DNA of 33,547 nucleotides, from IMG/VR virus record IMGVR_UViG_3300027784_000525, positions 1 through 33,547 of that record; one strand, given 5' to 3'. Shown here piece after piece: positions 8,067-16,569 of this stretch (its first letter is position 1; every line of letters starts with the position of its first letter). Under the pieces are notes generated by a model. It was given only the letters and a program-made list of their open reading frames with translations, was not told the DNA's origin and made no database searches. This DNA is from a virus. A program made the position numbers and the translations under genes.

Positions 8067-8809
8067 TGGACAGCGATGTTTTAAAGTTTAACGGCAAGCA
8101 AAGCGATGCCGAAGATCTGGGAATTGAACTGTGGCGGCGCTGGGATCGGCCTATCATTGCAGGAACACGCGATCATATAGGCGAAATTGTCGGGCGTGAT
8201 GGTGCGCTGGACTTTGGTTATGATCTGCAGGCTATAGAGATCCCTTGCGCCTTTATCGTGGCAGCAGATAGCGTGCAGGCGTTACGTTCGCAAGCGCGCG
8301 CGATCGCGCAGTGGCTGCACGTGGCAGAGCCTAAAGAATTGATATTCGGCGATGAACAGGGAAAATATTATATGGCAAGGCCGCTGGGCAGTGTTGATCT
8401 CACGGAGCTAATAACTACGGGCGAAGGTGAAGTTACTTTTTACGTGCCGGAAGGCTGCGCTTTTTCAGATACTACGAAAACGGCAGACGGTTATCCCGTG
8501 GATAACGAGGGAACGCTGGCGTGCCCGGTTATTATAGCTTATACAATGCCGGAAAATAGTTTTTATTTAACCCTTTACTTTTCAGATGAACCTCACACCT
8601 TCCAGTTACTGCACGATCTGCAGGCAGGCGATGAAGTTACGGTGGACACGGCGAAAAAGACGGTTACTGTTAACGGCACTGATGCCACGGCGGACATTAC
8701 TTTCAAGAGTGAATGGATTAAAATGCCTCCGGGCGAACATACCTGCTACGCGAACCACGAAGGCACGGACGGCGTGCCGACAATAACGTTCAGGGAGCGA
8801 TACTTATAA
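8066..8809 (+). CDS. Distal tail protein (Dit)
   Basis: 247 residues; the ATG overlaps the tape-measure stop and GGGAGGG lies ahead. The N-terminal domain shows RPIIAGTRDHIGEIVGRDGALDF-like spacing (I quote only part), with G-R-D-G in a beta hairpin and a region VAEPKELIFGDEQGKYYMAR followed by a strand typical of the Dit belt domain. The C-terminal domain (from about residue 155) is a beta sandwich with TVDTAKKTVTVNG. Dit forms the hub at the tail tip and always follows the tape measure in this phage class. Confidence 0.85.
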   Translation: MDSDVLKFNGKQSDAEDLGIELWRRWDRPIIAGTRDHIGEIVGRDGALDFGYDLQAIEIPCAFIVAADSVQALRSQARAIAQWLHVAEPKELIFGDEQGKYYMARPLGSVDLTELITTGEGEVTFYVPEGCAFSDTTKTADGYPVDNEGTLACPVIIAYTMPENSFYLTLYFSDEPHTFQLLHDLQAGDEVTVDTAKKTVTVNGTDATADITFKSEWIKMPPGEHTCYANHEGTDGVPTITFRERYL

Positions 8810-11322
8810 TGGAACAGTTGATTATTTTAAATAACAAGTTGCAAAGGCTGGCCGCGCTTGATCCTACAAAGGCGGATAATGCTGTGCTGCTCGAAAATTA
8901 TGATGATGGAACGCAGAACTTTAAGTTTGATTATAATAGTCTGGACACAGACGCCTTTAACTTGGGCGATGATAACGAGCAAGATCAAGAGGCGGCAGCG
9001 GTGGTGATACCGGATCCGGAAAAACCGGGCGAGAGCGAGTGGTTATGCTTTGCGCTGCGCGATGTTAAACATATCAAGCAGCCGGACAGGCAGATGATAC
9101 AGGTGCGCGGCGAAGGGCTTTATAACGAGCTGGCCGATGGGCCAGTCCGCACTTATGATCTGACTAATGCTACGCCTGCCACGGCGATCGGCGAAGCGCT
9201 GGAAGGCACGCGCTGGGAGCTGGGCACGGTGGCGGAGAGCCTTAGTTCCGAAACCGTGGATCTCTATGCTGCGGACGAAAACCCTTTAAAGTTTTTAAGG
9301 CGGATCGAACGCAAGTTTAACGCGCGCCTGCGCTTCCACGTGGACGATTATTATACTGCAATCACGGACTTTAAAGTGGATCTGCTTGAGCCGGAAGATG
9401 ACTTTGCAGGGCTACGCTTTGAGTTTGGATCGAACCTTGAGGGCCTTGATATTAAAGTGGATTATGACGGCATTAAGACTGCGCTTTATGGCTTTGCAGC
9501 AGGCACGGCGATGGATCTTGACTTTGAAGATCAGGAAGTTAAGGCGCCGGAAAAAATGGATTTCGCAGGGATTTGGTATGATACTGATGCCGGGGATCCC
9601 TTTGACAAAACTTTGGGTCAACGTTACGTGGGTGATGATGAAGCGAGGGAAGCTTATGGCATTTATGACCCTGCGACAAATGAATGGCGGCACAGGTTCG
9701 GCGTGCATGAAAGCGAAGCGGAAACGGAAGAAGATCTGCTGCTGGCGACTTATCAAGTGCTGCAGCGTAAAAAACAGCCGCGCGTTACAGTGGACGCAGC
9801 TGTTTCCGATTTGGAAAAGGCTGCGCTCGTTGATATTAATACTGGCGATCTGGTGCAGCTGGATCACATGAAGATCAGGCTGGGCAATATATGCCACGTT
9901 ATAGCGCGGCACAAAGGGATCTTCGCTGCGATGGAAATGCGCATTACAGAGGTTCAGCGAAACCTTAAGGAGCCGCAAAAAACTCAAGTTCGGCTGGGTG
10001 ATCCTGTTCCGCTGGGCAGCGATCAATTTTTAGGGCTGGCGGATCACATGGAAACGCAAGCGCGGCAGCGCAGGCGTTTAGACCGGGGCCGCGGCGCGCA
10101 GACAATAACGATCGCGAGCGAAGATACAAGCCGGAACCCGTTTTATGCTGATATAGTTGTGCCTGCCGGGGCGGAGAATTTTCAGGATTACTTTGAAAAG
10201 GCCATGCTGCAGCTGGGTGATGGTAACGGAAAAATAGTAATATTGGAAGGCGATTATGTTTATGATATGGAAATGCTCGTGGGCTACTGGCAGGAAGAAC
10301 CGCCGCCTGCTGCAGCGGTGAACGTTACTGTGGCAGGGCAGGGCAGCGGCACACGCCTGATTGAAAAAGACGGGATAGATGATAACTGCCGGGGAATGGT
10401 TTGCATGGACGCCGACAATGTTAACATTCACGATCTGGCGCTTATAGGCGGCACTCCGATAAGTGGTTATCATAATGGTATTCACTTTATCGGCGGCGTG
10501 GACGCCGAGTTTAGAAACCTGCACGTCAGCGGATACTCGCACAGTGGGATCCTGCTGTGGAACAGCAGTAAAACAAAGGCGATAAACTGTGTCTGTCGCG
10601 ATAACGGCGGCAGTGGTATTAATTGTCATACAAGTATGAACTTCATTGAGGATCATGGTTATATCAGCGAGCTTATTGTTACCGGGAACCAGTGCTACGG
10701 CAACGAGCAGGCTGGGATCCGTTTTGATACAGCGGAGAACTGCGTCTGCAGCAGTAATTCTGCTAATGGCAACGGCAAACAAGGGATCAGCTTAAGCGGC
10801 GCCATTAACTGCACGATCAGCGGAAACACTTGTAACAATTCAGCAGAAGGCGATAGCAGTGGGATCGGGCTGTTTTTCTATAGCGCGCGGAACAACGTTA
10901 CCGGCAATACTTGTCAAAACAACGGCAATCAGGGCATTTATTTTAATTGTGAAGCGCTCGAAAATAACTTTGAAGGCAATATTTGCCGCGAAAACACGCG
11001 ATCCGGGATCTATATGCACGCGATTGAAAAAGCTGGCGAAGATCTGGATCCTGCTTATAAGCCGCTGCGAAATAACATTTTAGGCAACGAGTGCAACGAT
11101 AACGATCAGCAAGGGATCGTTATTTGGGGCGATGAAAACAACGTGCAGAATAACAAGTGTTATGATAACGATCAATATGGGATCTTTGTCTGTGGGCAAG
11201 CAGACCCTGCTGTTTATGCCACGGATAACCTTGTTACTAATAACGACCTAATGGGTAACGCGGTCGGCGGTATCAAAGACGATGGCATAGGAACCGTTAC
11301 CACGGCAGGGAACCGTTCTTAA
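8809..11322 (+). CDS. Tail-associated protein (Tal-like) with right-handed beta-helix C-terminus
   Basis: 837 residues, one-base overlap with Dit. Residues 1 to about 400 match the tail-tip protein layout (LFALRDVKHIKQPDRQ-type strands, FLRRIERKFNARLRF, and a late TGDLVQLDHMKIR). Residues about 440-837 are a parallel beta-helix of NosD/pectate-lyase type: short turns repeat N-x-C-x2-N-x-G patterns such as NGIHFIGG, NCTISGNTC, NNVTGNTCQNNGNQGIYF and NNVQNNKCYDNDQYGIF. Such helices in tail tips often bind or cleave surface polysaccharide. No catalytic residues are obvious, so depolymerase activity is only possible. Confidence 0.85.
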   Translation: MEQLIILNNKLQRLAALDPTKADNAVLLENYDDGTQNFKFDYNSLDTDAFNLGDDNEQDQEAAAVVIPDPEKPGESEWLCFALRDVKHIKQPDRQMIQVRGEGLYNELADGPVRTYDLTNATPATAIGEALEGTRWELGTVAESLSSETVDLYAADENPLKFLRRIERKFNARLRFHVDDYYTAITDFKVDLLEPEDDFAGLRFEFGSNLEGLDIKVDYDGIKTALYGFAAGTAMDLDFEDQEVKAPEKMDFAGIWYDTDAGDPFDKTLGQRYVGDDEAREAYGIYDPATNEWRHRFGVHESEAETEEDLLLATYQVLQRKKQPRVTVDAAVSDLEKAALVDINTGDLVQLDHMKIRLGNICHVIARHKGIFAAMEMRITEVQRNLKEPQKTQVRLGDPVPLGSDQFLGLADHMETQARQRRRLDRGRGAQTITIASEDTSRNPFYADIVVPAGAENFQDYFEKAMLQLGDGNGKIVILEGDYVYDMEMLVGYWQEEPPPAAAVNVTVAGQGSGTRLIEKDGIDDNCRGMVCMDADNVNIHDLALIGGTPISGYHNGIHFIGGVDAEFRNLHVSGYSHSGILLWNSSKTKAINCVCRDNGGSGINCHTSMNFIEDHGYISELIVTGNQCYGNEQAGIRFDTAENCVCSSNSANGNGKQGISLSGAINCTISGNTCNNSAEGDSSGIGLFFYSARNNVTGNTCQNNGNQGIYFNCEALENNFEGNICRENTRSGIYMHAIEKAGEDLDPAYKPLRNNILGNECNDNDQQGIVIWGDENNVQNNKCYDNDQYGIFVCGQADPAVYATDNLVTNNDLMGNAVGGIKDDGIGTVTTAGNRS

Positions 11323-11336
11323 AGGAGGCCGGGCTT

Positions 11337-11750
11337 ATGGAAAATATTACAATGATCAACGGGGAAGCTTATTATGCGCGCTGGCTGGTTAAGGTTGATC
11401 TTACAGGCAGGCCGGACATAAAGGATCAGCTGCACAGCCGCACGCGCGGCGGCGTATTCTGCTATAATGAGCAGGAACTGGACTTTGCAAAAGGGCTGCT
11501 GGATCGGCATGGTTTAAACTACGAAACGCAGGAGCTTGAAAAACCTGATGGATTTGATTATACTATAGGCAAGCGATACCGATCGCGCAGTGAGGTTTTG
11601 AGGCACTTAATAGATCGGGAGCCGCCTGCAAGCGAAGAAATGCCGGAGCTGAAAAGGCGGTTGAGTGAGGCTGAAGGCTGGGCAACGGCAGCAGCAAAAA
11701 AGGTGCAAGAGTTAGAGGAACGTTTAAACAGGCAGCAGAAGCAAGAATAG
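11337..11750 (+). CDS. Hypothetical tail-region protein with C-terminal coiled coil
   Basis: 137 residues behind AAAGGAGG. The first ~90 residues are mixed (YYARWLVKVDLTGRPDIKDQ). The C-terminal ~45 residues are heptad-like and charged (ELKRRLSEAEGWATAAAKKV then ELEERLNRQQKQ), a likely coiled coil. I do not recognise the family. Lying between the tail tip and the lysis-type genes, it may be a small baseplate or assembly component. Confidence 0.65.
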   Translation: MENITMINGEAYYARWLVKVDLTGRPDIKDQLHSRTRGGVFCYNEQELDFAKGLLDRHGLNYETQELEKPDGFDYTIGKRYRSRSEVLRHLIDREPPASEEMPELKRRLSEAEGWATAAAKKVQELEERLNRQQKQE

Positions 11751-11775
11751 CAGCCGAAAGGTGGGTGATCATTTT

Positions 11776-12072
11776 ATGGAACCATTACCTAAAGATGATA
11801 ACAAGGGCAACGAAGGCCGCTATCAAGATGAATATTTGCGGCGCAGCGAGTTTTATCATTACATGGGCAAGTTTAGAACGGGGCTTGAAAATAGGCTTAC
11901 CTTGCTCGAAGCACGCTTAAGCGGTGATGATAATGGCAGCGGCAGCGGCAGCGGCAGCGGTTCGCAGCGGAAAAGTTTTATGATAGAAAGGTTTAAAGAA
12001 GGGCTTATTTACGTGCTGCTCGGCGCAGTGCTTTCGCTGGCTGGTGCCGCGGCAGCCGTTACGTTATTTTAA
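11776..12072 (+). CDS. Small membrane protein, XhlA/holin-like
   Basis: 98 residues from ATG 11776, chosen because AAGGTGG (11758-11764) lies 11 bases upstream; the GTG at 11761 is inside that ribosome site. The N-terminus is charged and helical (RTGLENRLTLLEARLSG), followed by a Gly-Ser linker of about ten residues encoded by GGCAGC repeats (11935-11960). One membrane helix follows at the C-terminus (GLIYVLLGAVLSLAGAAAAV). A coiled coil plus a C-terminal membrane anchor beside an amidase resembles XhlA-type lysis proteins. Confidence 0.6.
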   Translation: MEPLPKDDNKGNEGRYQDEYLRRSEFYHYMGKFRTGLENRLTLLEARLSGDDNGSGSGSGSGSQRKSFMIERFKEGLIYVLLGAVLSLAGAAAAVTLF

Positions 12073-12089
12073 AAAGGGAGGCGGTTACA

Positions 12090-13151
12090 ATTAAGGATTT
12101 AGGAGATGTTAAAATTATACAAAGCTTCATTGATCCGGGCAGGCAGAACAGGCCGTGCACGAACCCGGCGAGTTCGCTTTACGGGCACACGCGCGAGCCT
12201 GAATATATTGTAATTCATAACGCTTGGAGCACTTTTAACGCAAAACGTTTAAACGAATACATGAACAGCGATGCTGCTGCAGCACGTCCGGCAAGCTGGC
12301 ATCATAGCGTCTGCGATCGCTGGATCGTGCAAGGCGTGCCGCTGGATGAAGTTGCTTGGCACGCTGGCGATGGCCTGCACGGTGCAGGAAACCGCAAAGG
12401 GATCGGGATCGAGATATGCGATTATGCTATTGTTTACGGAAATGACGACTGGGATCTTTACATGGAAGCTGAAGATCACGCGGCGCAGCTGTGCGCTTAC
12501 CTTATTTTAACAGTGCCTTCGCTTAAGCCGTTTCCTACGTGCCTGACGCAGCACGCTGATTATTCGTCCAGCAGTGGCTGCCCTTCGCATATACGCGGAC
12601 GGAGCAATGGCTGGGAAGGCTTTACTGGCCGCGTGGAAGAATACATTAAACAGTTTAAACAGCAAAAGGATCCGGCGCCGGAAGCCGACATTGTTTGGCA
12701 AGTGGCGGTCGGCAGCTATATGTCCGAAGAACACAGAGATCGGAGGCGCTGGGAGCTGGTGCAGGCAGGCTTTAAGCCGAGAACTTACAAGATTGAAGTT
12801 GATGATCAGGTGTTTTTCCGCGTGATTGCTGCCGAAGCCGAAACGGAAGACAAGGCGAACAAGGCCGCGCAGCTTGTTGAACAATATGCCGGGCTGCAGA
12901 GCCGCGTTATTAATTATGATCTTAATAAGGGCGCCGCGCTGGACTTACCGGAACCGAAGAAACCTGCTGAACCGGAGCCTGAACCGGAGCCTGAACCGGA
13001 GCCTGAACCGGAGCCTGAACCGGAGCCTGAACCGGAGCCTGAACCGGAGCCTGAACCGGAGCCTGAACCGGAGAAGCCGCACTGGCTGCAGCTGTTGATC
13101 GAAGCAATATATGACTTTTTTGAGTGGCTGCAGAAGCAGCTTGAAAAATAG
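12090..13151 (+). CDS. N-acetylmuramoyl-L-alanine amidase with SPOR-like domain
   Basis: No ATG, GTG or TTG occurs in frame before 12261, which is already inside the catalytic domain. The domain begins upstream (YIVIHNAWSTFNA), so the start is most likely ATT at 12090, 8 bases after AGGGAGG, giving 353 residues. Amidase_2 features follow: VIHNAW (zinc histidine), WHHSV, AWHAGDG, GIGIEICDY, and QHADYSSSSGCPSHI (second zinc ligand region). Residues about 205-280 (WQVAVGSYMSEEHRDRRR, AQLVEQYAG) look like a SPOR peptidoglycan-binding domain. An Glu-Pro repeat linker and an amphipathic C-terminal helix (LIEAIYDFFEWLQKQLE) end the protein. It cuts peptidoglycan as an endolysin. Confidence 0.88.
   Translation: MKDLGDVKIIQSFIDPGRQNRPCTNPASSLYGHTREPEYIVIHNAWSTFNAKRLNEYMNSDAAAARPASWHHSVCDRWIVQGVPLDEVAWHAGDGLHGAGNRKGIGIEICDYAIVYGNDDWDLYMEAEDHAAQLCAYLILTVPSLKPFPTCLTQHADYSSSSGCPSHIRGRSNGWEGFTGRVEEYIKQFKQQKDPAPEADIVWQVAVGSYMSEEHRDRRRWELVQAGFKPRTYKIEVDDQVFFRVIAAEAETEDKANKAAQLVEQYAGLQSRVINYDLNKGAALDLPEPKKPAEPEPEPEPEPEPEPEPEPEPEPEPEPEPEPEPEPEKPHWLQLLIEAIYDFFEWLQKQLEK
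12969..13073 (+). repeat. 12-bp tandem repeat encoding a Glu-Pro linker
   Basis: Eight perfect copies of GAACCGGAGCCT and a ninth partial copy encode alternating Glu-Pro in the amidase. The copies are identical at DNA level, so they arose recently or are kept equal by slippage. The copy number probably varies between relatives. Confidence 0.95.
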
Positions 13152-13153
13152 GC

Positions 13154-13182
13154 TGGTAAGATGTTTCAAAGTGCGATATAAT
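13154..13182 (+). promoter_or_regulatory. Possible promoter before the 13206 gene
   Basis: A perfect TATAAT stands at 13177-13182, in the 54-base gap after the amidase. With a 17-base spacer the -35 is TGGTAA (3 of 6 matches), which is weak. It could supply extra transcription of the tail fibre genes. Confidence 0.3.
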
Positions 13183-13205
13183 ACTATTTAAGGAGGTGTT
13201 TAATA

Positions 13206-13640
13206 ATGCCGCAAGGGAATATTACAGCGTATTTAGAGCAAAAGGTTTTGGATCACGTTCTACGTGGGATCGCTTATACTTCTCCCGGCGATGTTTACGT
13301 GGGGATCGTTACCAGTTTGGCTTCGGACGCTGATTTGGAGCAAAACACTGTAACGAATGAAGTTACTGGTTATGACGGCGATCGCAAGGTTGTTAATTTC
13401 AGCGTGCCGAGTTACGAGGACGAGGACGAAACGAACCCGGCGGAAGTGGAAAATGAAAACCTGTTGGAGTTTGAAAGTATGCCTGCCGATGAAACTATCG
13501 CTTACGCTATAGTCTGCGAGAGCGCTACTCCGGGAACTGCAGATGTGCTTTACTGGTGTCCGCTGGTGAGTAACAAAACTGTCAACGAGGGCGATACTTT
13601 CCAGCTGCCGATCGGCGACCTGATTTGTGATCTGGATTAA
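13206..13640 (+). CDS. Putative minor tail / fibre-associated beta protein
   Basis: 144 residues with AAGGAGGTG ahead. The N-terminus (YLEQKVLDHVLRGIAYTSPG then VYVGIVTS) and the later VTNEVTGYDGDRKVVNFSVP and IAYAIVCESATPGTADVLYW resemble a widespread small phage tail-fibre family with the pattern LLDHVL...YVGL...EV..GYAR..V.F....I.H.GIFDA..GG.LL. Secondary structure is mostly beta. Its place at the head of the adsorption genes fits. The family call is by pattern memory only. Confidence 0.55.
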   Translation: MPQGNITAYLEQKVLDHVLRGIAYTSPGDVYVGIVTSLASDADLEQNTVTNEVTGYDGDRKVVNFSVPSYEDEDETNPAEVENENLLEFESMPADETIAYAIVCESATPGTADVLYWCPLVSNKTVNEGDTFQLPIGDLICDLD

Positions 13641-13665
13641 AACAGGGCTGGCAGGTGCAAAACAG

Positions 13666-13700
13666 GAAGGGCAGGTTGCAGCAAAGCAGCTCTGCCCTTC
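13666..13700 (+). terminator. Rho-independent terminator-like hairpin
   Basis: GAAGGGCAG (13666-13674) pairs with CTGCCCTTC (13692-13700). The stem continues inward with GTTGC/GCAGC around an AGCAAA loop, and TTT follows at 13701-13703. The T tract is short, so termination may be partial, giving attenuation between the 13206 gene and the metallophosphoesterase gene. Confidence 0.6.
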
Positions 13701-13721
13701 TTTACAAAGGAGCTTTTATAA

Positions 13722-16553
13722 GTGCTTACTATTTATCACATAACAGATACGCACATTGATAATAACGATCGGCTTGGTTACGTGCAAACAAGTTATCAGT
13801 GGATCCTTGATAATTGGGAAAACTTGGGATCCTGTATAGTTCTACACAGCGGCGATGTCGTGAACCGGGGCTACAACGAAGAAGAATTTACACTGGCCGA
13901 AGGTGCAATGGATATGCTTTATAATGCTGGCGTGCCGCTGCTTACAGTGCCGGGGAACCACGACTACGATCTTGATAACGATACGGACTGGAGCGCGGCA
14001 ACGCGTGGGCTGGATAACTTTAACGGCAGTTTCGGGCTGGATAACTATAATCAGCAGGCGTGGTTCGGCGGCAGTTACGGCAACGGGGCTGAAAACGTTT
14101 ACTTTTTATTGAGCGAGGGCGGCGAAGATTGGCTGTTTTTAGGCTTGGAATACAGGCCGCGCGATGATACGCTGGCATGGGCTGACGGAATTTTAAAGGA
14201 TTATCCGGATCGCAAAGTGGTTATAATCACCCATGAATACCTTGACGGAGCAGAGGAAGCAATGCGCCGGGCAAGCGGTGAAAAAGTCTGGGAAGATCTG
14301 GTTTATCCGAACGGTAACGTGGATCTGGTGCTCTGTGGGCATTGCTTGGGATCGGTAGAAGGCGGAACGCACACTGACGGCGCGCGGCGCTTTGATTATA
14401 ACAGTGCGAACAGATCGGTCGGGCAGTTTTACCATAACTGGCAGGCGTATTCACATCAAAACAATTTTGAGGATTACATGGGCGATCGCGGCGAGGGCCG
14501 CTTCAGGAAGCATAAATGGGATGAAAATAGCGAAATACAGGTTGAAAGCTTTTGTCCGGAGCACAGCGAAGAAGAAGAAGATTACATGCAGGAATATCTT
14601 ACCAGTGCCCGGCATCAGTTCACATACGATTTTCCTTTGGGGGTGAAACCTTTGCGCGAGTATGATTATGATGTTGACGCAGAAACTTACGATGCACAGG
14701 AGCAGGCTAATGCTGATGACTGGCTTACCGAAGGGCGCGCACGTATTTTGCCGCCGCCGTTCCCTAATCCCGGACAGGCGGGCCTTAAGTTCAGCAGCGT
14801 GAAACGTGCAGCCGCAGAATTTTCAGATGGAACTTACATGGCAGCAAGTGATCCGGTCTTTGGCACAGGTGCCTTTTCGGCAATGCTACTGCTTAAAGTT
14901 CCTACGGAGCCGAGCGTTAATGCTGAAGTTATGGCGACTGCTTTTGGCACGGCAACTCAAGGCGTCCGGCTTTGGGTCAGCACGGCTGGGAATTTAACTT
15001 TCCGCACAGTTTACGGATCAAGCGGAAATTGGAACTTTAGCTGCAGCGTTGAATTTCCTTTTGATGGCCGCTTCCACGTGGTTTATTTAGAATGGACGGG
15101 AAACACTTTTACGAATGGCGCAAAACTTTTTCTCGATGACATGGTTGACCCGGTGAGCGAAGATACCGCGGTGAGCGGCATTACTTCGCACTCGGAGAAT
15201 TTGCACGTGGGCCGGGCGTCCGATCGGGATGACCGTTACTTCCCTGCAGGGTCGCAAGTTGCAGGGCTGGCAGTATTTAATACACGGTTAGGCGAAACCG
15301 AGCGCAGGCGCCATGCGAACTTACTGCTTTCCGGCAAGGAACCTGATTGCCGTGGTTACTGGCGGATGGACGAAGGCAGCGGCTGGAGCGTCTTTAATTA
15401 TGGCGGCGCCGGGGCGGATGGCGATTTTACATTTTACTCCAGTGGCTGGGCGAACGTGGTCGCGCCTGCGACTTGGGTGCAGTTTACGGATCGAGTTTTT
15501 CCGGCACAGGTCGGCGGCCATGCGCTGACAATTATGTTCGAGCTTACTGCTACGCGGCAGCCTGCGGAAGAAAATCAAGAAATTATGGCTACGGTGTTCT
15601 CCACGGCGGATTCTGGGATCCGCTTCTGGATCAGCACGGCTGGGAACCTTTCCTGTTATGCGACTTATGGCACGTCTGGATCGTGGGCGTGGGGCTTGAC
15701 CCACGCGTTAACCTTTAACAACGATCGGAAAATTGTTTGCTTGGTATGGGATGGCTCTACAACGGCGGATCGCGTGCGGCTTTACGTGGACGACATGGAA
15801 ACTCCAGTGGCTGAAGATACTGCAGAAACTTTACACTGGCATAACGAAGATCTGGTTATAGGCCGCGCGGCGGATCGGAACGAAAGATATAGCGATGTTG
15901 AAGTGGCGAATTTAGCAGTTTTTGACCGCGAAATAATGGCAAGTTTACGCGCGCACTATGCTGAAACCTTTGAGGATGGCAATAAATTAAGCGGCACAGA
16001 AACCGGGCTTATACATTATTATCCCATGGATCAGCACGCGGACGGATTTGGCACGGTAAAAGATGATGTTAATAATGCCGATGGCAAGGTTTACGGCGGC
16101 ACGTTCTGGACGCGCAAGTGGCTGTTCTGGCCTGTAATGCCGTTCCGGGAGCCTTATTGGCAGACGGGATATACTAATGGAACCTATAGCTACGTTATAG
16201 GCGATGATGCTGTAACTCCCTATATGGAGCTTGAAGTTAGTGGCAGCGGCAGTCAAATAACTTTACTGACGCACGAACAGATCGATCTTACTGATTATGA
16301 AGCGATCGCGCTGGATCTTGAATATGACGAAGGTGCGGACGCCTCTATATTTGCCGGGCTATGGACGGGCACGAATGAGGAATTTCCGACCCTCGCTTCT
16401 TGGCTAATGTATTATAATCCGCGCAGCTTTGATCGGCGTGTTATTGTTAGCACGGCCGGGATAACGGGAACGCGATACGTGGGAGTTGCACTGCGCGGCA
16501 ATGCTACGGGCACGGGCACGCTTAGAGTGCACGGTTACAGCTTACAAAAATAA
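13722..16553 (+). CDS. Metallophosphoesterase with two LamG-like domains (tail adsorption protein)
   Basis: 943 residues from a GTG 9 bases after AAAGGAG. Residues 1 to about 210 are a calcineurin-type phosphoesterase with the metal ligands in order: DTHID, GDVVN, GNHDYD, THEYLD and GHCLG. Two concanavalin/LamG-like domains follow at about residues 375-520 and 590-745. They are internal duplicates (VRLWVSTAGNLTFRTVYGSS versus IRFWISTAGNLSCYATYGTS; LHVGRASDRDDRY versus LVIGRAADRNERY). A further beta domain ends the protein (IDLTDYEAIALDLEYDEG). In a tail operon this suggests an enzyme that binds cell-wall sugars and hydrolyses a phosphodiester, such as teichoic acid. That substrate is inferred. 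Confidence 0.85.
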   Translation: MLTIYHITDTHIDNNDRLGYVQTSYQWILDNWENLGSCIVLHSGDVVNRGYNEEEFTLAEGAMDMLYNAGVPLLTVPGNHDYDLDNDTDWSAATRGLDNFNGSFGLDNYNQQAWFGGSYGNGAENVYFLLSEGGEDWLFLGLEYRPRDDTLAWADGILKDYPDRKVVIITHEYLDGAEEAMRRASGEKVWEDLVYPNGNVDLVLCGHCLGSVEGGTHTDGARRFDYNSANRSVGQFYHNWQAYSHQNNFEDYMGDRGEGRFRKHKWDENSEIQVESFCPEHSEEEEDYMQEYLTSARHQFTYDFPLGVKPLREYDYDVDAETYDAQEQANADDWLTEGRARILPPPFPNPGQAGLKFSSVKRAAAEFSDGTYMAASDPVFGTGAFSAMLLLKVPTEPSVNAEVMATAFGTATQGVRLWVSTAGNLTFRTVYGSSGNWNFSCSVEFPFDGRFHVVYLEWTGNTFTNGAKLFLDDMVDPVSEDTAVSGITSHSENLHVGRASDRDDRYFPAGSQVAGLAVFNTRLGETERRRHANLLLSGKEPDCRGYWRMDEGSGWSVFNYGGAGADGDFTFYSSGWANVVAPATWVQFTDRVFPAQVGGHALTIMFELTATRQPAEENQEIMATVFSTADSGIRFWISTAGNLSCYATYGTSGSWAWGLTHALTFNNDRKIVCLVWDGSTTADRVRLYVDDMETPVAEDTAETLHWHNEDLVIGRAADRNERYSDVEVANLAVFDREIMASLRAHYAETFEDGNKLSGTETGLIHYYPMDQHADGFGTVKDDVNNADGKVYGGTFWTRKWLFWPVMPFREPYWQTGYTNGTYSYVIGDDAVTPYMELEVSGSGSQITLLTHEQIDLTDYEAIALDLEYDEGADASIFAGLWTGTNEEFPTLASWLMYYNPRSFDRRVIVSTAGITGTRYVGVALRGNATGTGTLRVHGYSLQK

Positions 16554-16569
16554 GGCAGGTGATTAAATA

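Noticed and set aside
12969-13073. The tandem repeat as a CRISPR array
   Set aside because: The units are contiguous with no spacers and encode Glu-Pro in frame.
14711-14735. CTGATGA inside the metallophosphoesterase gene
   Set aside because: No matching GAAA core or pairing stems; ordinary codons for Ala-Asp-Asp.
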